Source: Thermoprotei archaeon
Lineage (GTDB): Archaea > Thermoproteota > Thermoprotei_A > Sulfolobales > Fervidicoccaceae
Assembly (NCBI GenBank): GCA_022759165.1
Contig: JAEMPT010000014.1
Span: 1-16,519 of the forward strand
DNA length: 16,519 nucleotides
Direction: 5' to 3'
In this document: positions 7,274 through 13,312 of the stretch, one piece after another
How the letters are laid out: the number at the start of each line of letters is the position of its first letter
Position numbering within the stretch: the stretch's first letter is position 1
Made by a program: the position numbers and the translations under genes
The notes under the pieces: generated by a model
Seen by the model: only the letters and a program-made list of their open reading frames with translations
Databases searched by the model: none
What the model was told of the DNA's origin: nothing

Positions 7274-8181
7274 CGCTTTTCACCTCCAATCCTTGAAAGG
7301 GCTGTGAGCAAAGCATCTGTAACCAAATACGGAGATGTTTTTTTCCTATAAGATGCCGTAGATCTTATATCATCTATCGGAGATATGTCCTTAACAACAT
7401 GCTTAGATGCGTTCTTGAACGTCTCCTCAGTCGCGGGTTTCCCTATTAGCTCCTTTTCTACGCTAGGCGCTCTAATCGGCTTTGGAGCAACCGCGCCCAA
7501 AGCTACCCTCGCCTCCTCTATTGTTCCTCCATCGACCTTAAGATACGCTGCAGCGCTTACCTTAGCTAGATCCATCGATGTTCTCGCTAACTTTAAGAAG
7601 GCCGAGGAGCTACTGGGTGGAGGCAAAGGTATTTCGATTTCGACTACCATTTCCTCAGGCATCAGCGCTGTTTTCCCTGGGGCAATGAAAAATGAATCGA
7701 TCGGAACAAATCTTGCACCCTTCTCGCTCATGGCCTTTACTCTAGCTCCATGTACAAGAAAGGGTGGTGCAGAATCTGCTGCGGGGGAGGCATTGCATAT
7801 GTTCCCAGCTATTGTGGCCATGTTCCTAATTTGCACTCCTCCCATCACCGAAGCAGCATCGAGCAGGGATGGGATCCTCGAAATTATATGAGAAGATTTT
7901 TCTAGATCCCTCCATGTAGCTAAAGCTCCTATCCTTATTTTATCCTCGTCTACCGTGATATATCTAAGCTCTTTGATCTTCTTTATGTTGATTATGTGCC
8001 TCGGCTCCGCCTGCCTCGCCTTCATCTTAACTATGAGATCGGTGCCCCCTGCCAAGATCTTGCCATCTGCTCCAAGCTTACTAAGAAGAGAAAGGGCTTC
8101 CTCAAGGCTCGTCGGCTCATGATAGGAGAATGAGAACGGGATAATCCTAGTGTTCATCCTATTGAGAGAGCTCATCATCAT
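7270..8181 (-). CDS. Molybdenum hydroxylase FAD-binding medium subunit (complex 1)
   Basis: 303 residues of the XdhB/CoxM family, which holds FAD and passes electrons from the iron-sulfur subunit to the final acceptor. AGGTDL (44-49) and QIRNMATIAGN (117-127) are the two FAD-contact motifs; the second is followed by NICNASPAADSAPP, usual in XDH-like members. The Cys-rich insertion that binds an extra [4Fe-4S] cluster in 4-hydroxybenzoyl-CoA reductase is absent, arguing against that enzyme. The start is one of three consecutive ATGs at 8181-8173; the first overlaps the stop of the Mo-subunit gene (ATGA). A further ATG at residue 9 is also possible. It sits in an operon with the order large, medium, small. 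Confidence 0.92.
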   Translation of the reverse strand: MMMSSLNRMNTRIIPFSFSYHEPTSLEEALSLLSKLGADGKILAGGTDLIVKMKARQAEPRHIINIKKIKELRYITVDEDKIRIGALATWRDLEKSSHIISRIPSLLDAASVMGGVQIRNMATIAGNICNASPAADSAPPFLVHGARVKAMSEKGARFVPIDSFFIAPGKTALMPEEMVVEIEIPLPPPSSSSAFLKLARTSMDLAKVSAAAYLKVDGGTIEEARVALGAVAPKPIRAPSVEKELIGKPATEETFKNASKHVVKDISPIDDIRSTASYRKKTSPYLVTDALLTALSRIGGEKR

Positions 8182-10529
8182 TCGCCCCCACTCAAAGACT
8201 CCAAGATCTTCTCAGGAGTTATAGGAAGAGTGTAGAACCTCACTCCTATCGCATTGTAGATCGCATTGGCGACCGCCCCAGCTACTGGGTTCAGAGCAGC
8301 CTCTCCTAAACCTTTGGCGCCAAAGGGTCCTGTTGGCTCGTAGGTGTTCGCGAATATCACCTTGAAGTCCTCGATGCTAGGAGCATCCTCGAAAGTTGGT
8401 ATTTTATAATCCACGGCCATCCCTCTGTTCATGAGCTCCCCTGTTTCCCTTTGGTACGGTGTGTCCTCTAAGTATGCCATGCTCCATCCCATGACGAAGC
8501 CGCCATGTAGCTGCCCCTCCGCTAGCTTTGGATTAATCGGTGTTCCAAGATCTGCCCCAGCGACAACCCTCTTTGGCTTAACTGTTCCAGTATATGTATC
8601 TACTTCGACTTCAACGAAGAAAACTGTGAAGGTTGGAGGAGCGGACGTCGCCCTATAGCTGACGGTCGCTGCTATGGTTCCCCAATTTCTCTGCCATGAG
8701 GCCTTAGCTATTTCAGCGAGCGTGACTTTCATATCCTTCATACCTTCTATATATACTACTGCTTGCTCTAAGGCTTCGTCATATCTTATCTTGAAGGCTT
8801 CCGGATTAACTGCCTTTGGCAACATCCTCGTTGCTGCTTCGAATACCTTCGATTTAACCATCTGTGCCGCCCTTCTCGCGGCCTCTCCTCCTACATATGT
8901 CCCCCTTGAGGCATGCGTGTTGACGTCGTAAACCGTTATACTAGTGTCAGCTGGAACTATGTTTATCAAGTGCGGGGGCACGCCGAGTTCCTCTGCTATT
9001 ATTTTCGCGTGCGCTTCGAGTGTACCACCGCCATGGTCCTGTAAAGCCGTTATATAATCGAGGCTTCCGTCCTCGTTCAATTTCAACGTTGCTCCTGAGT
9101 AATCAATGACTTCTCCAGATATGGGCCCCCCTGCTCCAGATGTGTGGAATGATCTCCCAAAGCCTATGCCATTTCTGAACCTTCCCTTCTTCGCAGAAGG
9201 CGGCTGTCTCTTATCCCAACCTATGAGTTGCTTCCCTCTTTCCACTAGCTCCTTAACTCCATCGGATCTTATTATGCTTCTAACCGTGGGTCCCTGCCCC
9301 CAGAAAACATCACCGAGACCGACGTAGTTCTTCAGCTTAAGCACCAGAGGGTCCATTTTTAGCTCTTCAGCCAGCTCATCCATCAAAGATTCAACCGCCC
9401 AGGACACCTGCGGTGCGCCATATCCTCTAAATGCGCAAGAAGGGGTTTTAGTCGTGTAAACAGCTTTTCCTTCATATAAAATATTCTTCCATTTATATAG
9501 GGAGACGAACCAGCCCAGTGCAGTTCCCAAGAGAGGATAGGCCTGAACTTGGTGAGCCCCAATGTCCATTATGTTATGCATTTCTCCAAAGGTAAGCTCC
9601 CCGGTCCTTTTCGCCCCAATCCTGAGCTTGAGGTGCATCTCGTAATCAGCGTGGTCGTACATATCTTCCTCTCTTGTTAGAACGATCTTCACGGGTTTCC
9701 CGGACTTCAGGCATAGGGCCACGCTTATGAGTGTAACGAGGTTCGTCTGTATGCTCGAACCGAAAGAACCACCTATCGGGATCCTCTTCACAGAGATTCG
9801 GCTTAGGGGTATTCCAAAGACCTGACCTATGAGGATCCTGGTATTATGTATGGTTTGAGTAGTCGTGTAAACGCTCAGTCGTCCATCTACCTCAGGTACA
9901 CAAAGAGATGCCTTCGTCTCTAGCTGAAAATGGTATCTGCGGTTCGTCTTGAAGCTTCTCTCTAATACCACGTCCGACTCTTTTTCAGCCCTATCTATAT
10001 CGCCCTCCGAGAAATTAAGCTCAGCCCCAACGTTTTTGGATACCGTAACCTCCTGTTCTCCCTTCAAAATTCTTTCCCTGATCGCTGGAGCATCGAGGCT
10101 CATTGCCTCAAAGGCATCTAGCACAGGCCTGTAAATTTTCTTGAACTTGAACTTTATAGCTTCCGCCGCTTTTTGTGCCAGATATTCTGATGGGGCCGCC
10201 ACCGCCGCTACGGGATCTCCCAAATATCTCGGAGACATAGTCAGAACGTTCCAATCCTTGAAGGTTACTTCTTCCACGCTCACGAGCCTGATATTGAATA
10301 GCTTTCGGGGGACATCTTTCGGTGTTATCACCGTTGCCCCCATCGATTCTGCATCCCTTGTATCTATTTCCTCGATGTCTGCGAACGGGTACGGAGAATA
10401 TACGATCCTTCCATAGAGCATTCCAGGAACGTAGATGTCAGAGGAAAACTCGAGCAGGCCCTTAGTTTTTATCTCTGCATCTCTTCGTGGGATATCCCTA
10501 CCAATGAACTTATAGTTCGTTGAGCCCAT
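8178..10529 (-). CDS. Molybdenum hydroxylase large (Mo-cofactor) subunit (complex 1)
   Basis: 783 residues of the xanthine dehydrogenase/aldehyde oxidase molybdopterin-binding family. The N-terminal a/b hammerhead domain (about 15-130) precedes the two cofactor domains. Visible sites are Gln225 in TTTQTIH, GGSFG at 253-257, CAFRGYGAPQ at 365-374 with Arg368, QDHGGG at 497-502, HASRGT at 539-544, and the catalytic Glu743 in GAKGLGEA. By motif alignment with bovine XDH, the substrate-recognising Glu802 position is Ile260, while Arg880 is kept as Arg368, so it is probably not a classic xanthine dehydrogenase. CoxL's AYRCSFR loop is absent, so it is not a typical CO dehydrogenase. I start at ATG 10529 because GGAG precedes it and a TATA-like ATTTAAAT lies at 10576-10569; an ATG at 10583 would add 18 residues with no family match and would lie upstream of that TATA. 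Substrate unknown. Confidence 0.9.
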   Translation of the reverse strand: MGSTNYKFIGRDIPRRDAEIKTKGLLEFSSDIYVPGMLYGRIVYSPYPFADIEEIDTRDAESMGATVITPKDVPRKLFNIRLVSVEEVTFKDWNVLTMSPRYLGDPVAAVAAPSEYLAQKAAEAIKFKFKKIYRPVLDAFEAMSLDAPAIRERILKGEQEVTVSKNVGAELNFSEGDIDRAEKESDVVLERSFKTNRRYHFQLETKASLCVPEVDGRLSVYTTTQTIHNTRILIGQVFGIPLSRISVKRIPIGGSFGSSIQTNLVTLISVALCLKSGKPVKIVLTREEDMYDHADYEMHLKLRIGAKRTGELTFGEMHNIMDIGAHQVQAYPLLGTALGWFVSLYKWKNILYEGKAVYTTKTPSCAFRGYGAPQVSWAVESLMDELAEELKMDPLVLKLKNYVGLGDVFWGQGPTVRSIIRSDGVKELVERGKQLIGWDKRQPPSAKKGRFRNGIGFGRSFHTSGAGGPISGEVIDYSGATLKLNEDGSLDYITALQDHGGGTLEAHAKIIAEELGVPPHLINIVPADTSITVYDVNTHASRGTYVGGEAARRAAQMVKSKVFEAATRMLPKAVNPEAFKIRYDEALEQAVVYIEGMKDMKVTLAEIAKASWQRNWGTIAATVSYRATSAPPTFTVFFVEVEVDTYTGTVKPKRVVAGADLGTPINPKLAEGQLHGGFVMGWSMAYLEDTPYQRETGELMNRGMAVDYKIPTFEDAPSIEDFKVIFANTYEPTGPFGAKGLGEAALNPVAGAVANAIYNAIGVRFYTLPITPEKILESLSGGE

Positions 10530-10568
10530 AGTTATCCGTCTCCAAAAAAATAAAAAGGTGCGACTTCT

Positions 10569-10576
10569 ATTTAAAT
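10569..10576. promoter_or_regulatory. Palindromic TATA box in the divergent region between the Mo-subunit gene and the amidohydrolase gene
   Basis: ATTTAAAT is self-complementary and lies 40 bases upstream of the minus-strand ATG (10529) and 55 bases upstream of the plus-strand TTG (10631). Either orientation gives a short leader of roughly 15-35 bases, assuming initiation about 25 bases from the box, so one box could serve both genes. No other equally good TATA element is visible in the gap. Confidence 0.35.
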
Positions 10577-10618
10577 TTTTCATAATAGAATATTACTAAA
10601 AACAAATAAAATGAAAAT

Positions 10619-10625
10619 GGGTGAT
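10619..10625 (+). promoter_or_regulatory. Ribosome-binding site deciding a TTG start
   Basis: GGGTGAT ends five bases before the TTG at 10631 and matches the 16S anti-Shine-Dalgarno sequence. It supports initiation at this non-ATG codon for the amidohydrolase gene. Confidence 0.6.
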
Positions 10626-10630
10626 ATCTT

Positions 10631-11989
10631 TTGAGCCTTTTAATAAGAGGGGGAAAGTTAGTCCTTCCAGAGGGGATCTATGAATCAGATGTATTGATAG
10701 AAGATGAACGCATAAAAGCAATTGGTAAAAGAATAAAGTCTGAATTGGCTGACGAGGTGATAGATGCAACAGGAAAGCTCGTCTTCCCCGGGGCTGTAGA
10801 CGAGCACGTGCACATGAGGGAGCCTGGGCTAGAATACAAGGATGATTTCTCTCACGGCACAATGGCAGCCGCCTTAGGCGGAGTTACAACGGTAATCGAA
10901 ATGCCTAACACGGTGCCTCCAGTTGATTCTGGGCGCACGGTGAAAGATAAAGCAGAGCTACTGAAAAACAAGGCCCATGTGGACTTTGCCCTCTATGGCC
11001 TTCTCTCCGACAACAGTGTGGATAGGCTGGAAGAAATGCTGAATGAAGGGGCGGTTGGATTCAAGGCTTTCTTGGGTCCTACTACGGGAAACCTCCCCCC
11101 ACCCAGCAATGCAACCATATACAAAGCACTGAAGCTTTCGAGAGCGCTCGGCTTCCCAATAGCATTTCATGCTGAGGACGACTCCCTTGTAAATTACTTT
11201 GTAAATGAGGTTAAGTCCTCAGGAAGGAAGGATGCTTTGGCGCATATGCTCTCTAGGCCTCCCATAACAGAGGAAATGGCTGTAATGAAGATTTATATGA
11301 TGGCTAAGGATACCGGTGGTAAGGCTCATATCGTTCATATCTCATCAAAGGGCACGCTCGATTACTTGAGAAAGGCGAAGGAAGAAGGAGTTAGGCTCAC
11401 CGGTGAGACTTGTCCTCACTACCTCTACTTCGATAGTTCTCATTATGAGAGATATGGGAGCTATCTGAAGGTTAACCCTCCTATAAGAGAGGCGGAGCAT
11501 AGAGAAGCCCTTCTGAAGGCCTTGGAAGATAGCACGATTTTTACAATTGGCTCAGATCACGCTCCGCACTCTATACAAGAAAAAGGAGGAGGAAAGGACA
11601 TATGGGAGGTTGCAGCGGGATTCGCGGGGGTTCAAACGCTGTTGCTATCCATGGTAAGCTTAGCGCTCAACGGTACATTGAAGCTGAGCGACATACCGAG
11701 GCTAATATCTAGGAACCCGGCTAAGCTATTTGGTCTTTGGCCGAAGAAGGGCGAACTAATGCCAGGTAGCGATGCTGATATAGCTATAATTGACCCGAAC
11801 AAAGAAACTTTGGTAACAGAGGAATGGTTGATTACTAAGAGCCCAATAACTCCGTTCCTTGGCATGAGATTCAAAGGAAGCGTTGAGCTGACGATTCTAA
11901 GAGGAGAGATAATAGCTAAGAACGGAGAGATGGAAAAAAAGAATAGAGGCTCTATGGTTCGGAAAGTTACTTCCTATACGCAGATATGA
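10631..11989 (+). CDS. pyrC: Dihydroorotase / allantoinase-family cyclic amidohydrolase (dihydroorotase favoured)
   Basis: 452 residues of the amidohydrolase superfamily. Metal ligands expected for a binuclear zinc enzyme are visible: His59 and His61 (HVH), the lysine to be carboxylated, Lys145 in GFKAFLG, His180, His236 (HIVHIS) and Asp309 in SDHAPH. REPG (63-66), MPNT (91-94) and SDHAPH are dihydroorotase-like; allantoinases usually have MPLN and SDHSP. However, the length, the NGTLKLSDIP region, and DIWEVAAGFAGVQ (323-335) resemble the allantoinase/hydantoinase side, and the C-terminal TPFLGMRFKGSVELTILRG occurs in both. Dihydroorotase makes dihydroorotate for pyrimidine synthesis; a ring-opening catabolic role is the alternative. 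Start is TTG, backed by GGGTGAT five bases upstream. It is divergent from Mo-hydroxylase complex 1 and convergent with complex 2, whose small-subunit gene overlaps its 3' end by 23 bases. Confidence 0.8.
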   Translation: MSLLIRGGKLVLPEGIYESDVLIEDERIKAIGKRIKSELADEVIDATGKLVFPGAVDEHVHMREPGLEYKDDFSHGTMAAALGGVTTVIEMPNTVPPVDSGRTVKDKAELLKNKAHVDFALYGLLSDNSVDRLEEMLNEGAVGFKAFLGPTTGNLPPPSNATIYKALKLSRALGFPIAFHAEDDSLVNYFVNEVKSSGRKDALAHMLSRPPITEEMAVMKIYMMAKDTGGKAHIVHISSKGTLDYLRKAKEEGVRLTGETCPHYLYFDSSHYERYGSYLKVNPPIREAEHREALLKALEDSTIFTIGSDHAPHSIQEKGGGKDIWEVAAGFAGVQTLLLSMVSLALNGTLKLSDIPRLISRNPAKLFGLWPKKGELMPGSDADIAIIDPNKETLVTEEWLITKSPITPFLGMRFKGSVELTILRGEIIAKNGEMEKKNRGSMVRKVTSYTQI

Positions 11990-12431
11990 CCTTTTTTACA
12001 GCCTCTACTATCTTCTTATACCCTGTGCACCTGCATAGGTTCCCCTCGAGATACTTCTTTATCTCTAGCTCTGAGGCATTGGGATTCTCCTTTACCAGAG
12101 CATAGGAGGTTGTTATGAAGCCAGGGGTGCAGAAACCGCATTGCACCGCACCCTCCCTAGAGAAGCTCTCAGCTAACTCTTTGCCTAGTTCCTTCTGAGC
12201 TATTCCTTCTATTGTATTTACCTCTGAGCCATCTACTTGAACCGTGAATATATTGCAGGAATATACGGGCTTTCCGTCCAAAAGAACGGTGCAGGTACCG
12301 CACTCCGCTCTCTCGCACCCTCTCTTTGGTCCCCTTACTCCGAGCCTGAACCTGAGGGTGTCTAAAAGTATTTCGTTCGGGGGGACGTCTAGCTCGACTG
12401 GGCTTCCATTTAACTTGAATGATACCTTCAT
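11967..12431 (-). CDS. Molybdenum hydroxylase small subunit, 2x[2Fe-2S] (complex 2)
   Basis: 154 residues, paralogous to the small subunit of complex 1. The first cluster ligands are Cys39, Cys44, Cys47 and Cys59 (CERAECGTCT…C); the second set is Cys98 and Cys101 (QCGFCTPGF) with Cys133 and Cys135 (NLCRCTGY). All eight are present. It is the last gene of its operon; ATG at 12431 overlaps the stop of the FAD-subunit gene (ATGA). Its last seven codons and stop are antisense to the end of the amidohydrolase gene. The differing residues around the first cluster (ERAE instead of GIGE) and throughout show that the two complexes are not a recent duplication. Confidence 0.93.
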   Translation of the reverse strand: MKVSFKLNGSPVELDVPPNEILLDTLRFRLGVRGPKRGCERAECGTCTVLLDGKPVYSCNIFTVQVDGSEVNTIEGIAQKELGKELAESFSREGAVQCGFCTPGFITTSYALVKENPNASELEIKKYLEGNLCRCTGYKKIVEAVKKVISAYRK

Positions 12432-13312
12432 CCCGAACCACCTCCGAAGTATTTCATTCCTTTAAATAGCGCCTCCTTCAAGAGCGCTTTCGTTGCCTTG
12501 AACCTATATTCTGCTGATGCCCTAACATCGCTGATCGGGGAGATGTCCTCGGCTACCTTTTCAACCGCACGCTCTATTTCGGAGACGTTAGCTTCTTTCC
12601 CTTTTAGCTCATTCTCCACAGTATAGGCTCTAACAGGCTTCGGTGCAACAGATCCGAGGGCTATCCTGACGTCTGAGAAGATTCCATTCTCGATCTTCAA
12701 TGCCACAGCAGCCGAGACCACCGAAAGCGTGAATGCGTGTCTCCTCCCTAGCTTGTAGTACCATTGGAAATAGCCATCGAGGGTAGGTACCTCGATCTCT
12801 TCTAGGAGCTCATAACTTGAGATCGCCGTCTTCCTAGGACCTAGGAAGAATTCCGAAATGGGCAATGTCCTGCTACCAGAAGAAGAACTCAATTTTACCT
12901 TAGCATCATATATGAGAAGAGGTGGAGCAGAATCTGCTGCTGGGGAGGCATTGCATATGTTCCCAGCTATCGTGGCTACATTCCTTATCTGCCAAGAGGC
13001 CATCTCATATATCGCGGAACTGAGAAGAGGCAATTTTTCCTTCACCAAGGCGTTTTCAAGAAGCTCCTGAAGACGGCTTCCCCCTCCTATAAACATCTTT
13101 CCGTTGTATGCCCTGACATATCTGAGCTCTCCGAGCCTCGTTATATCCAATATCTTCTTTGGTGATTGCCTTCCTATCTTCATATCCAGAATTAAGTCCG
13201 TCCCACCTGCGAGGATCTTCCAGTCCCCTTCCTTAAGCACGTCAAGGGCTTGATGGAGATTCTCTGCCCTTTTATATTCGAATTCAGGGAGCTTGTAGTA
13301 CAAAGTCTTCAC
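12428..13312 (-). CDS. Molybdenum hydroxylase FAD-binding medium subunit (complex 2)
   Basis: 294 residues of the XdhB/CoxM family. FAD-contact motifs are AGGTDL (35-40) and QIRNVATIAGN (108-118), again followed by NICNASPAADSAPP. There is no inserted 4Fe-4S loop. The C-terminal region with GSVAPKPVRAY and SAEYRFKATKALL is the usual CODH flavoprotein C-terminal domain. The GTG start at 13312 overlaps the Mo-subunit stop as GTGA, and the preceding GGAAGGGAGG supplies the ribosome-binding site. Electron acceptor cannot be read from sequence; no dedicated NAD domain is apparent beyond the family fold. Confidence 0.92.
   Translation of the reverse strand: MKTLYYKLPEFEYKRAENLHQALDVLKEGDWKILAGGTDLILDMKIGRQSPKKILDITRLGELRYVRAYNGKMFIGGGSRLQELLENALVKEKLPLLSSAIYEMASWQIRNVATIAGNICNASPAADSAPPLLIYDAKVKLSSSSGSRTLPISEFFLGPRKTAISSYELLEEIEVPTLDGYFQWYYKLGRRHAFTLSVVSAAVALKIENGIFSDVRIALGSVAPKPVRAYTVENELKGKEANVSEIERAVEKVAEDISPISDVRASAEYRFKATKALLKEALFKGMKYFGGGSG

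Noticed and set aside
7385..7891. A 168-codon plus-strand open frame inside the FAD subunit gene of complex 1
   Set aside because: It lies antisense to a gene with strong family motifs, has no recognisable domain or ribosome-binding site, and similar antisense frames occur in the paralogous genes.
8178..10529. Aerobic CO dehydrogenase (CoxL) as identity of a large subunit
   Set aside because: Neither large subunit has the AYRCSFR active-site loop; both have XDH-type FRG(Y/F)G loops.
12428..13312. 4-Hydroxybenzoyl-CoA reductase as identity of either complex
   Set aside because: The FAD subunits lack the inserted Cys-rich loop that binds the extra 4Fe-4S cluster in that enzyme.
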